13,282 nt of DNA from DAIUFH01 sp036844705 (GCA_036844705.1 DAIUFH010000061.1:1-13282); one strand, 5' to 3'. Positions 5,470-13,249 are shown, numbered from the stretch's first letter. Numbers and translations are program-made. Notes: generated by a model from the sequence alone, not told the origin.

Positions 5470-7116
5470 ATGGGAGTCGATAAATATGTATATGGATACG
5501 ACTTTGGTACTCAATCCTGTAGATTAATTATTGTAAATATTAAAAATGGACAAGTAGTGGCTGAGGGTGAAGAAAAGTATCCCAATGGAGTTATAACAGA
5601 GAATTTGCCTGGAAGTGATAAAGCTCTTCCTCATGGCTGGTGTTTACAGGATCCTGATAATTATATAGAAGCTATGTCCAATATTAGCAAAAAGCTTCTT
5701 AGTGAAACGGGTATCTGCAATGAAGATATCATAGGTATAGGGACGGATTTTACAAATTGTACCATGATGCCTATGGATAAGTCTGGTAATGTCCTTTGCC
5801 AGAAAGAAGAATTTAGAGATAATCCTCATTCGTGGGTAAAACTTTGGAAACATCATGCGGCTCAGCAATATGCGGAAGAGATAGAAAGTTACGCAAGGTT
5901 AAATACTGAGTGGCTAGTGGAATATGGAAACAATGTATCATCCGAGTGGTTCTTTCCAAAATTATTACAAATATATAGGGAAGCCCCTGAAATATATGAA
6001 GCTGCTGATATATTTATTGAGGCAGCAGATTGGATTGTATTTAAAATGACGGGAAATCTGATAAGGAATTCTGCTACGTTAGGGGTTAATTGTTTTTGGA
6101 GTCCAGAAAGAGGATATCCTGATAAGACGTTTTTCTATGATATAGAGCCTGGGTTAGAAAATGTAATAGAAGAAAAAATGAAAGGAAGTATAGCTGTAGT
6201 AGGGAGTTACGCAGGTCATCTGACTCAAGAATTTGCTGAAAAACTTGGATTGGCTACTAAAACCGTAGTATCGGTAGGTCATGGAGATTCTGAAGTGGCT
6301 GCTTGTGGTACAACGAATGTTGAACCTGGAACCATGATTATGGTAATGGGTACATCTACCTGCCATCAGATGATATATAGTTCAAAGAAAGGTATCCAGG
6401 GGATTAGTTCAGTTGTAAGGGATGGTATGATACCCGGGTACTATGCATATGAATCTGGACAGCCTGCAGTAGGAGATATATTTGAATGGTATGCAAATGT
6501 TATTGGATCTGATATTAGTATATTAAATCATTTAGAACATAAGGCAAGTGAACTTAAGGCTGGAGAAAGTGGTCTCATAGCACTTGACTGGTTTAATGGA
6601 AATAGGAGTATATTAACAAATTACGACTTAACGGGAATGATTATGGGACTAACACTTAGTACAACAAATGAAGAAATATATAGAAGTTTATTAGAATCAA
6701 CGGCTTTTGGAACTAAGGTAATAATAGATGGATACGAATCAAATGGCATTAGAGTTAATAAGGTCATAGCATCAGGAGGCTTACCAAGGAAGAGTAAGTT
6801 ATTAATGCAAATTTATGCAGATGTATTAAATAAAAAAGTTTTAGTGCCTTTGAGTACAAACAATTCTGCCCTAGGAGCTGCGGTTTGTGGTGCAGTTGCT
6901 GCTAAAGACTATGGTGGATATGAAAGTTTTGATGAAGCTATAGAGAAAATGGTACCTAAGAATTTTATTGAATATATTCCGAATGAAAATGATAGTGAAA
7001 TTTATCAGAAGATGTTCAAAGTTTTCAAGGCATTACATGATTATTTAGGAGGTGATAGTGAAAGTCCTATGATGCAATTAAGGAATATTCATAAGAGTGT
7101 ACATTTTAGCAAGTAG
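5470..7116 (+). CDS. FGGY-family carbohydrate kinase, ribulokinase-like
   Basis: ATP-dependent cytoplasmic sugar kinase of 548 residues, close to ribulokinase length (about 560). The first phosphate motif is YGYDFGTQS (8-16), the second MGTSTCH (293-299), the adenosine motif SGGLPRKS (435-442), and the catalytic Asp is probably D273 in GHGDSEVAA. Several blocks are specific to the AraB branch: TDFTNCTMMP, FRDNPHSWVKLWKHHAAQ (115-132), SSEWFFPK, FIEAADW and YESGQPAVGDIFEW (327-340). This supports a ketopentose such as ribulose, or a close analogue, as substrate. AraB proteins I recall carry NVDAHV around the catalytic Asp, against HGDSEV here, so the substrate may differ. No araA or araD lies nearby. 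GAAAGGAG at 5455-5462 supports the start, and the cre site lies just upstream. The binding-protein gene follows 15 bp later. Confidence 0.87.
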   Translation: MGVDKYVYGYDFGTQSCRLIIVNIKNGQVVAEGEEKYPNGVITENLPGSDKALPHGWCLQDPDNYIEAMSNISKKLLSETGICNEDIIGIGTDFTNCTMMPMDKSGNVLCQKEEFRDNPHSWVKLWKHHAAQQYAEEIESYARLNTEWLVEYGNNVSSEWFFPKLLQIYREAPEIYEAADIFIEAADWIVFKMTGNLIRNSATLGVNCFWSPERGYPDKTFFYDIEPGLENVIEEKMKGSIAVVGSYAGHLTQEFAEKLGLATKTVVSVGHGDSEVAACGTTNVEPGTMIMVMGTSTCHQMIYSSKKGIQGISSVVRDGMIPGYYAYESGQPAVGDIFEWYANVIGSDISILNHLEHKASELKAGESGLIALDWFNGNRSILTNYDLTGMIMGLTLSTTNEEIYRSLLESTAFGTKVIIDGYESNGIRVNKVIASGGLPRKSKLLMQIYADVLNKKVLVPLSTNNSALGAAVCGAVAAKDYGGYESFDEAIEKMVPKNFIEYIPNENDSEIYQKMFKVFKALHDYLGGDSESPMMQLRNIHKSVHFSK

Positions 7117-7131
7117 CGAAGGGGGATTTAA

Positions 7132-8151
7132 ATGTTAAAAAAAGTATTGTCAATTTCATTAGTATTTGTATTGGTATTAACTATGGCTGCCTGTGGTAAA
7201 ACCGAAACACCGGCAACTACTAACACTGAAGGAAAAGCTTTCAAGATAGCTACTGTAGTAAAAGATAGCTCAGATCCATGGTTTATAAGAATGGAAGAAG
7301 GAGTTAAAAAATATGCTGCTGATACTGGTCATGAAGCTTTTCAAAAAGGACCAAGTAAAACAGATGCAGCTCAACAAGTACAAGTAATAGAAGAATTAAT
7401 GGCTCAGGATATTGATGCTTTATGTGTAGTGCCAATTTCACCAGAGGCTTGTGAACCAGTATTAAAAAAAGCTATGGACAAAGGAATAGTTGTTATTACA
7501 CATGAATCAACTGCTCAACAAAATACTGATTTCAATATAGAAGCGTTTGATAATGTTGGCTATGGTGCTTACATGATGGATGAACTTGCAAAAGCAATGG
7601 GTGAAGAAGGTAAGTATGTGACTATGGTATCCTTCCTAACAAATTCAGCACATAAAGAGTGGTCTGATGCTGCAATAGCTAGAGCTAAAGAAAAGTATCC
7701 AAAAATGGAATTGATACCAGAAGAGAAAGTAGAAACTGAAGATAACATGGAAATCGCATATGAAAGAGCAAAAGAATTATTAAAGAAATATCCTGACCTT
7801 AAAGGATTCTTAGGTACATCAAGTTATGATGCTCCTGGAGCAGGTAAGGCAATTGAGGAAATGAATTTAATAGGGAAATCATTTACAGCTGGAACATCAG
7901 TAACTTCTGTAGCAGGACCATATCTTGAATCAGGCTCAGTAGCTGCTGTCACTTGCTGGGACCCAGCTGATGCTGGTTATGTAATGAATATACTTGCTAC
8001 AAAGATTCTTGAAGGAAAGAAAGATGAAATACAGACAGGTGCAGATTTAGGAGTTAAGGGATTTGAAAATATTACTGTAGATGGAAAATATATTAACGGA
8101 GCAGGTTGGATAGTTATTACAAAAGATAATATGTCAGAATATGATTTCTAG
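7132..8151 (+). CDS. Sugar ABC transporter substrate-binding lipoprotein
   Basis: Extracellular solute-binding lipoprotein of 339 residues. Residues 1-21 are a lipoprotein signal: basic MLKK, a hydrophobic core, and the lipobox LTMAAC with lipidated Cys21, followed by a Thr/Asn-rich linker to about 33. The rest is a type I periplasmic-binding fold of the Peripla_BP_4 kind, with AQDIDALCVVPISPEACEPVLKKAMDKGIVVITHES at about 92-128. The overall pattern is closest to LsrB (autoinducer-2) and RhaS (rhamnose) binding proteins, but I would not assign a ligand from this. GAAGGGGGA before the ATG is a good ribosome binding site. It lies 15 bp after the kinase gene and is separated from the ATPase gene by a strong stem-loop that may raise its expression over the rest of the transporter. 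Confidence 0.9.
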   Translation: MLKKVLSISLVFVLVLTMAACGKTETPATTNTEGKAFKIATVVKDSSDPWFIRMEEGVKKYAADTGHEAFQKGPSKTDAAQQVQVIEELMAQDIDALCVVPISPEACEPVLKKAMDKGIVVITHESTAQQNTDFNIEAFDNVGYGAYMMDELAKAMGEEGKYVTMVSFLTNSAHKEWSDAAIARAKEKYPKMELIPEEKVETEDNMEIAYERAKELLKKYPDLKGFLGTSSYDAPGAGKAIEEMNLIGKSFTAGTSVTSVAGPYLESGSVAAVTCWDPADAGYVMNILATKILEGKKDEIQTGADLGVKGFENITVDGKYINGAGWIVITKDNMSEYDF

Positions 8152-8165
8152 TCTATAAAGTTTAA

Positions 8166-8197
8166 ATTCGTGGGTTTGTAAATACAAGCCCACGAAT
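8166..8197 (+). promoter_or_regulatory. Stem-loop between the binding-protein and ATPase genes
   Basis: Arms of 15 nt (8166-8180 and 8183-8197) pair with one T-G wobble, with the GC-rich core CGTGGG/CCCACG. No T-run follows, so full termination is unlikely. In transport operons such a hairpin after the binding-protein gene commonly protects the upstream mRNA or lowers read-through, giving more binding protein than ATPase and permease. That role is inferred here from position. Confidence 0.72.
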
Positions 8198-8233
8198 ACA
8201 TATTAGTTAATTTAATTAGGAGGGATGATCCTA

Positions 8234-9748
8234 ATGTCAGAAGTCATTCTAAAAGTTGAAAATGTAAGTAAAGCATTTGGAGGAGTTCAAGCATTAGATA
8301 AAGTAAGCTTAACAATCAATAAGGGAGAAATCCATTGCTTAGCAGGTGGAAATGGTTCTGGAAAATCTACACTTATAAATATAATATCTGGGTATCATAA
8401 GCCTGATAGTGGAACCATAGAAATAAATGGACAGCAATACAATAGGTTAACTCCTATAGAATCAATAATGCAGGGGATTCAGGTTATATATCAGGATTTA
8501 TCAATATTTCCTAATTTAACAGTTGCTGAGAACATGGCTATAAACTATGAATTATATAATAAGGTCAAATTAATCAATTGGAAAAGCGTAAATAATATTG
8601 CAAAAACAGCAATGGAGAAGTTAGGAATAAACCTACCACTAAATGAGAAGGTTGAAAATTTATCCGTTGCAGATAAACAATTGATAGCTATCTCAAGAGC
8701 GATTTTACATAATGCTAAGCTTGTTATAATGGATGAACCTACTACTGCTTTAACAAGAAAAGAAATTAATAAACTGTTTAGTATTATAAAAAACTTACAA
8801 AAAGAAGGCATTGCAATTCTATTTGTTAGCCATAAATTGGATGAAGTTTTTGAAATTGCAGAAAACTTTACTATATTTAGAAATGGATACAAAGTGGTTA
8901 CTGATTTTACATCAAATGTAGATAGCAATAAGTTTATATATTATATGACTGGAAAAGAAATAGATGAAAATAATTTATTTGATCCGAAAGATATAGATTA
9001 TGTCAAACCTATATTTAAAGTTGAAAACTTATCAAAAACAAATGGATTTGAAGGTGTAAACTTTGAGGTTTATCCAGGAGAAATCATTGGTATAACTGGT
9101 CTGCTAGGTTCAGGAAGAACAGAGCTTGCAAAATCATTGTTCGGAATTTACCCTGCAGAAAAAGGAAATATTTATATTGATGGAGAGAATGTTCGTATCT
9201 CTAGTCCACAGGATGCGTTAAAATATAAAATTGGCTATGTTCCAGAAGATAGATTAAGCGAAGGTTTGTTTTTACCACAATCAATTGTAAAGAATCTAGT
9301 TCTATCAAATATTGATAACCTTTTAAATAAAAATAAAATAATAGATTATAAAAAGATTGATGAGCATATGGAATATTGGGAAGAAGAGCTTTCTATAAAA
9401 ATGAGTTCACATGATGATCCAATTAGAACTTTGTCGGGAGGAAATCAACAAAAAATAGTTCTGGCAAAATGGCTAGAAACAGATCCAAAGGTACTAATCT
9501 TAAATGGACCGACTGTTGGTGTCGATGTTAGTACAAAATATGATTTACATAACTACTTAAGAGAAATTGTAAAAACCCATAATGTAGCTGTAATTATAAT
9601 TTCTGATGATATCTCAGAAATAATTAACAATTGTAATCGTATATATGTTATGAAAAAAGGCAGGATTAGTGGAGAATTGAAGAATAAAGATACAAATGAG
9701 ACTGAGTTATTGAATATTATAACTAGCCAAGAAGTTGTCGTGTCATAG
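8234..9748 (+). CDS. Sugar ABC transporter ATP-binding protein, two fused ATPase domains
   Basis: Energises the sugar importer from the cytoplasmic side. The 504 residues hold two tandem ABC domains, as in RbsA, MglA and RhaT-type proteins. N domain: Walker A GGNGSGKST (38-46), signature LSVADKQ (143-149), Walker B VIMDEPT (164-170), switch His200. C domain: degenerate Walker A GLLGSGRTEL (289-298, no lysine, as usual in this family), signature LSGGNQQK (400-407), and Walker B LILNGPTVGVD (421-431), where the usual DE of DEPT is NG. The N half therefore carries the intact nucleotide site, completed by the good C-domain signature. ATG 8234 is preferred: AGGAGG (8218-8223) lies 10 bp before it but only 1 bp before ATG 8225. 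The permease gene follows 24 bp downstream. Confidence 0.92.
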   Translation: MSEVILKVENVSKAFGGVQALDKVSLTINKGEIHCLAGGNGSGKSTLINIISGYHKPDSGTIEINGQQYNRLTPIESIMQGIQVIYQDLSIFPNLTVAENMAINYELYNKVKLINWKSVNNIAKTAMEKLGINLPLNEKVENLSVADKQLIAISRAILHNAKLVIMDEPTTALTRKEINKLFSIIKNLQKEGIAILFVSHKLDEVFEIAENFTIFRNGYKVVTDFTSNVDSNKFIYYMTGKEIDENNLFDPKDIDYVKPIFKVENLSKTNGFEGVNFEVYPGEIIGITGLLGSGRTELAKSLFGIYPAEKGNIYIDGENVRISSPQDALKYKIGYVPEDRLSEGLFLPQSIVKNLVLSNIDNLLNKNKIIDYKKIDEHMEYWEEELSIKMSSHDDPIRTLSGGNQQKIVLAKWLETDPKVLILNGPTVGVDVSTKYDLHNYLREIVKTHNVAVIIISDDISEIINNCNRIYVMKKGRISGELKNKDTNETELLNIITSQEVVVS

Positions 9749-9772
9749 GATTATAAGAGGGGAGTTAATTAT

Positions 9773-10786
9773 ATGGGTGTGAAAAAAATTCTACGAAGAA
9801 ATGAATTTTATGTGCTTTTAACTATTTTGCTACTAAGCGTACTTATTCAGGTCAATAGTGGACAGTTTTTAACAGGTAACAATTTTATAGATTTAGGTCG
9901 TGCTTTAATTGTACCAGGTATGTTGTGCATGGGTCTAATGATGACTATTATATCAGGAGGTTTAGATGTTTCGTTTCCCTCCATTGCAATGCTTAGCATG
10001 TATGCCACAACTGTATTTCTTAAAACAATTAATTATGAAGGACCAGTAATTGTTGCATTTATCATATCGGGTATATTGGGGTTAATTATGGGTCTTATAA
10101 ATGGTGGTCTCGTATCTTGGTTAAAGCTTCCAGCATTTATAATCACTCTTGGTACCAGTAGTATATATTTAGGCTTTATGCAGGCTGTCTTAAAGAGTCG
10201 CGTAATATCTGTTTTGCCTAAACCTATATCAGCATTTTCAAAATCATATCTTATTACTTCGGTAAATCAAGATATTGGATTATCAAGTTCACTACCAACT
10301 ATATTTATACTACTTCCAGTAACTATATTATTAACTGTATTTATTTTAAAATACACTATGCTAGGGAGAGGAATTTATGCTTTAGGTGGCGATAGAGTAG
10401 CCAGTGAAAGAGCTGGATTTAATGTAATAAGAATTCAATTGTTTGTTTATGGTTTTATGGGAGCCTTAGCAGGTGTTGTTGGAATGACACGTGTAGTTTT
10501 GACAGGAAGTGCACAACCTACCACTCTTATTGGATACGAAATGACATGTATTGCAGCAGTAGTGTTAGGTGGTACAAGAATATCAGGAGGGCATGGAACA
10601 GTAACGGGAACCCTATTAGGTATAACACTTATAATAATGATAAATAACAGTTTGATTTTATTAGGAATTCCAACTTATTGGAGTAAATTTGTCACTGGTG
10701 TATTAATAATTATTGGTACAGGAGTATCTGCATATCAAACCTTAATGCAGAAAAAGAAAATTAGTGCCAGTACTTTGGAATCATAA
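9773..10786 (+). CDS. Sugar ABC transporter permease, RbsC type (first)
   Basis: Integral membrane protein of 337 residues in the BPD_transp_2 family, which includes RbsC, RhaP/RhaQ and LsrC/LsrD, with several hydrophobic segments starting at about residue 14. Recognisable blocks are GMLCMGLMMTIISGGLDVSFPSIAML near the N-terminus, GLINGGLVSWLKLPAFIITLGTSSIYLG in the middle, and the cytoplasmic coupling region ALGGDRVASERAGFNV with VLGGTRISGGHGTVTGTLLG towards the C-terminus. Together with the next gene it would form a heterodimeric channel, as in Lsr and Rha importers and unlike the single permease of RbsC systems. AGAGGGGAG (9756-9764) precedes the ATG. Confidence 0.92.
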   Translation: MGVKKILRRNEFYVLLTILLLSVLIQVNSGQFLTGNNFIDLGRALIVPGMLCMGLMMTIISGGLDVSFPSIAMLSMYATTVFLKTINYEGPVIVAFIISGILGLIMGLINGGLVSWLKLPAFIITLGTSSIYLGFMQAVLKSRVISVLPKPISAFSKSYLITSVNQDIGLSSSLPTIFILLPVTILLTVFILKYTMLGRGIYALGGDRVASERAGFNVIRIQLFVYGFMGALAGVVGMTRVVLTGSAQPTTLIGYEMTCIAAVVLGGTRISGGHGTVTGTLLGITLIIMINNSLILLGIPTYWSKFVTGVLIIIGTGVSAYQTLMQKKKISASTLES

Positions 10787-10798
10787 GGGGGAATTTAA

Positions 10799-11806
10799 AT
10801 GATGCGAATTACTGATTTTATGAAACGGGATCAAAACATTAAACGGTTAGTAATTATTTTAATAATTTCTGCAGCATCTATTGCAATATTACAACCAAAA
10901 ATATTTTTATCTAAAGATTATTTGGTGTCTATGACTTACTTATTCCCTGAATTTGGAATATTGGCCTTAGGAATGATGCTATGTATGATTATGGGCGGTA
11001 TAGACTTATCTATGGTTGCAACTGCAAACTTTGCTGGAATTTTGAGCTCATTATTATTAATTAAACTTGTACCACAGGGTTCATCAATATTTTATTCATT
11101 CATTATGTTTTTAATTGTATTTGTTTTTGCATTATTTTTGGGAGCTGTTTGTGGTCTATTGAATGGACTTTTAATTGCCAAAATTGGAATACCTCCTATT
11201 TTAGCTACATTGGGTGCTAGTGATTTAATAATGGGACTTGCCATAGCCCTAACAAAAGGTTCATCTATTTCTGGTATTCCGGAAATCTTACCAAATGTAA
11301 TAAACTATACACTATTCGGTATATTACCTGTTACATTAATTCTATTTATTATATGTGCTGTGATAGTTTCGATTTTATTAAGTAAGAAATCATATGGGTT
11401 TAAATTATATTTAATGGGTTCAAATCCAACTGCATCAATGTTTTCAGGTGTAGATAATGCTAAAGTTACATTTATGACATACATGACTAGTGGGATGTTG
11501 GCATCAATTTCAGGCCTTATTATGTGCGGAAGATTTAACTCAGCTAGGGCAGATTTTGGATCATCATATATTATGCAGGCAATATTGATATGTGTATTAG
11601 GCGGGGTTAATTCAAATGGAGGTTTTGGACAGGTAAAAGGGGTAGTACTATCAATTTTAATATTGCAGATTCTATCATCAGGATTTAATATGTTCCCATC
11701 TATTAGTAATTTCTATAGGGATTTAATCTGGGGACTTGTATTAATAGGAGTCATGGCATTTAATTATATTAGTAATAACAGAAGGAAAACCATTAAATCT
11801 AGTTAA
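10799..11806 (+). CDS. Sugar ABC transporter permease, RbsC type (second)
   Basis: Second BPD_transp_2 permease, 335 residues, with multiple hydrophobic segments. The blocks align with those of its neighbour: GILALGMMLCMIMGGIDLSMVA, GLLNGLLIAKIGIPPILATLGASDLIMG, LMGSNPTASMFSGVD and CVLGGVNSNGGFGQVKG. It begins 12 bp after the first permease, with AAGGGGG overlapping that gene's stop codon, so the two are probably translated in step. The protein can start at ATG 10799 or the adjacent ATG 10802; the first has slightly better spacing. It is the last gene of the operon, followed within 3 bp by a hairpin. Confidence 0.91.
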   Translation: MMRITDFMKRDQNIKRLVIILIISAASIAILQPKIFLSKDYLVSMTYLFPEFGILALGMMLCMIMGGIDLSMVATANFAGILSSLLLIKLVPQGSSIFYSFIMFLIVFVFALFLGAVCGLLNGLLIAKIGIPPILATLGASDLIMGLAIALTKGSSISGIPEILPNVINYTLFGILPVTLILFIICAVIVSILLSKKSYGFKLYLMGSNPTASMFSGVDNAKVTFMTYMTSGMLASISGLIMCGRFNSARADFGSSYIMQAILICVLGGVNSNGGFGQVKGVVLSILILQILSSGFNMFPSISNFYRDLIWGLVLIGVMAFNYISNNRRKTIKSS

Positions 11807-11808
11807 TT

Positions 11809-11834
11809 AGGTAGTCCATATCCTTGGACTACCT
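11809..11834. terminator. Hairpin at the end of the sugar operon
   Basis: AGGTAGTCCA (11809-11818) and TGGACTACCT (11825-11834) form a perfect 10-bp stem with a 6-nt loop, directly after the last permease stop and before the convergent GNAT gene. The nearest T-rich run on the + strand begins about 15 nt later, so it is an imperfect intrinsic terminator, or a 3'-end stabilising stem. Its left arm and loop start recur at the end of the window. Confidence 0.62.
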
Positions 11835-11851
11835 CTCACATCAGATTGTTT

Positions 11852-12394
11852 TTATTTATTTTGGTATTCCTTTTTCAATATTCCCATAAATAATGTATCA
11901 GTATATTTGCCATCGATGAAGCGATTTTCTCGAATTCTTCCTTCTTCTTTAAAACCACATTTTTTATAGCAAGCTATAGCACGTTCATTAAAAGCTGCGA
12001 CTTCTAGGTCCAACTTATGAAGATTTAGGGTATTAAATACGAAGTCTTCCATTAATTTTATGGCTTCCGTTCCATATCCCCTACTTAAATTATCACTATT
12101 TCCTATTACAATTCCTAAGGTAGCAACTCTATTTATCCAATCAATTTTTATTAAGTCAATTTGACCAATATAATCTTCTGTTTCCTTATGTGCAATGACA
12201 AATGCTTTGTAGTCACTTTTTCCTTCTAGAATACTATTTAAAAAGTCTTCAGTTTGATTTAATGTGTGAGGATATAAAAATATATTGCTTAAGTATCTGG
12301 TTATTTCATTGTCATTAACCCACTTCCTCATATAAGGTAAATCTTCTTTTCTATAATCTCTAAGAATAACTTTATCTCCAACTATCCATGCCAT
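11852..12394 (-). CDS. GNAT-family N-acetyltransferase, RimJ/RimL-like
   Basis: Acetyl-CoA-dependent acetyltransferase of 180 residues, cytoplasmic. GNAT features are in order: an N-terminal LRDYRKEDLPYMRKW (11-25), the ATLGIVIG strand (91-98), the acetyl-CoA pyrophosphate-binding loop RGYGTEA (105-111), and the closing NERAIACYKKCGFKEEGRIRE (136-156). The arrangement is nearest the RimJ/RimL and SpeG-like branch (Acetyltransf_3), whose members acetylate protein N-termini, polyamines or antibiotics. The substrate here cannot be told. ATG at 12392-12394 is chosen because AGGGG lies 8 bp before it on the minus strand; an upstream GTG (12401-12403) overlaps that site. It converges on the sugar operon and has its own promoter. 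Confidence 0.87.
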   Translation of the reverse strand: MAWIVGDKVILRDYRKEDLPYMRKWVNDNEITRYLSNIFLYPHTLNQTEDFLNSILEGKSDYKAFVIAHKETEDYIGQIDLIKIDWINRVATLGIVIGNSDNLSRGYGTEAIKLMEDFVFNTLNLHKLDLEVAAFNERAIACYKKCGFKEEGRIRENRFIDGKYTDTLFMGILKKEYQNK

Positions 12395-12417
12395 CTTTAT
12401 CACCCCTAATTTTTAAA

Positions 12418-12458
12418 ACATTATATATTATTGAAATAGAAAATACAATATATAATGT
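12418..12458. promoter_or_regulatory. 12-bp inverted repeat bracketing the GNAT promoter
   Basis: ACATTATATATT (12418-12429) and AATATATAATGT (12447-12458) are perfect inverted copies 17 bp apart. One arm covers the -10 box of the GNAT promoter and the other touches its -35 box. Such placement fits an operator, or a stem near the transcript start. AT-rich composition lowers the weight of the match. Confidence 0.45.
12420..12448 (-). promoter_or_regulatory. Promoter of the GNAT gene
   Basis: Read on the minus strand, TTGTAT (12443-12448) and a perfect TATAAT (12420-12425) are separated by 17 bp. The chosen start codon lies about 25 nt downstream of the -10 box, leaving a short leader with the AGGGG site. 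Confidence 0.65.
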
Positions 12459-12523
12459 ACTTAAAATAGTTTTAATTGATCTTAATGTTACTATTCACAG
12501 CATTTTATATGAGCGTCAGCTAG

Positions 12524-12611
12524 TGTCATTCTAAACCGCAGGTGAAGAATCTCTGGTCTGAACCCGGGATCCTTCGAAAGCTGTAATCATACTGTAAAAC
12601 TCAGGATGACA
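12524..12611. repeat. Imperfect palindromic element, probable dispersed repeat
   Basis: About 88 bp bounded by TGTCATTCT (12524-12532) and AGGATGACA (12603-12611), inverted copies with one mismatch. Inside, GAAGAATCTC (12544-12553) and GGGATCCTTC (12566-12575) are a second imperfect inverted pair around a CCCGGG-containing loop. The element is clearly more GC-rich than its surroundings. The wording GTCATTCT...GAAGAATCTC...GATCCTTC...CAGGATGAC resembles a non-coding palindromic repeat I recall from many bacterial genomes. It encodes nothing, and no target-site duplication is evident. It sits between two divergent genes. Confidence 0.6.
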
Positions 12612-12661
12612 AAAAGAGTATATAGTTTTTACAAACTTTAGTTGGGTATAAAGAAGATAAC

Positions 12662-12667
12662 TATAAT
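12662..12667 (+). promoter_or_regulatory. Putative -10 box for the DUF924 gene
   Basis: Perfect TATAAT 23 bp before the start codon, giving a very short leader. No good -35 box is at the right distance. TATAAA at 12647-12652 is an alternative. Weak call. Confidence 0.3.
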
Positions 12668-12690
12668 ATTTCAAAGAAAGGACTGATTCG

Positions 12691-13245
12691 ATGAAAGTAA
12701 AGACTTGGAAAGAAGTTCTTGATTTTTGGTTTGATGCAGAGCATATTCCACTTCATTTCGATGAGAACGATAATTTTGATAACAAAATTAGGGAAGAATT
12801 TTTGAATACTTGGGAAGCTGCTTCTGAAGGTTTATTGGTAGATTGGAGAAGAGATATTAGAGGACGATTGGCAGAGATTATTGTGTTGGATCAATTTTCT
12901 AGAAATCTCTGGAGGAATGATATCAGGACATATACTCAAGACAAGATGGCTATCGCATTAGCTCAGGTAGTTGTTGCCCATCCTGAATATGATATCTTAT
13001 CAAAAGCAGAGAAGAGGTTTATTTTATTGCCATTTATGCATTCTGAATCATTGGAACTACATGACTGGGCATTAAAATATTATGAAGCATTAGGAGACGA
13101 TAATACACTATATTTTGAAAAATTGCATCGTGCAGTTCTTGAGAAATATGGAAGATATCCTTATCAGAATGAAGACTTGGGTCGTGAATCAACGCCCGAG
13201 GAATTGGAGTATTTAAGAGAAAAGAATGGACATTTTTATAGATAA
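12691..13245 (+). CDS. DUF924 family protein
   Basis: Cytoplasmic, mostly alpha-helical protein of 184 residues, the usual length for DUF924. The family pattern is clear: VLDFWFDAEH near the N-terminus, FDNKIREEF, then GRLAEIIVLDQFSRNLWRND (about 58-77) and FILLPFMHSESLELHDWAL (about 110-128), ending in an E-rich helix and FYR. DUF924 proteins have a TPR-like fold and no established biochemical function; I assign none. No signal peptide or membrane segment is present. AAAGGA (12677-12682) precedes the ATG. It is monocistronic, divergent from the GNAT gene, and followed by a clear terminator. Confidence 0.9.
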   Translation: MKVKTWKEVLDFWFDAEHIPLHFDENDNFDNKIREEFLNTWEAASEGLLVDWRRDIRGRLAEIIVLDQFSRNLWRNDIRTYTQDKMAIALAQVVVAHPEYDILSKAEKRFILLPFMHSESLELHDWALKYYEALGDDNTLYFEKLHRAVLEKYGRYPYQNEDLGRESTPEELEYLREKNGHFYR

Positions 13246-13249
13246 AAAT

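Noticed and set aside
8545..8928. Minus-strand open frame of 127 codons inside the ABC ATPase gene
   Set aside because: Lies wholly within a well-supported coding sequence and has no family features.
9756..10804. Frameshift or split gene giving two permeases
   Set aside because: Each permease is full length with its own ribosome binding site and complete set of family motifs, so they are paralogous subunits.
7132..11806. Autoinducer-2 (Lsr) uptake operon
   Set aside because: The importer layout resembles LsrB-LsrACD, but the kinase matches ribulokinase rather than LsrK, the regulator is DeoR-type rather than LsrR (SorC-type), and no LsrF or LsrG is present.
12516..12620. Riboswitch or T-box leader for the DUF924 gene
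   Set aside because: No T-box or known riboswitch core is visible, there is no terminator before the gene, and the nested inverted ends fit a palindromic repeat better.
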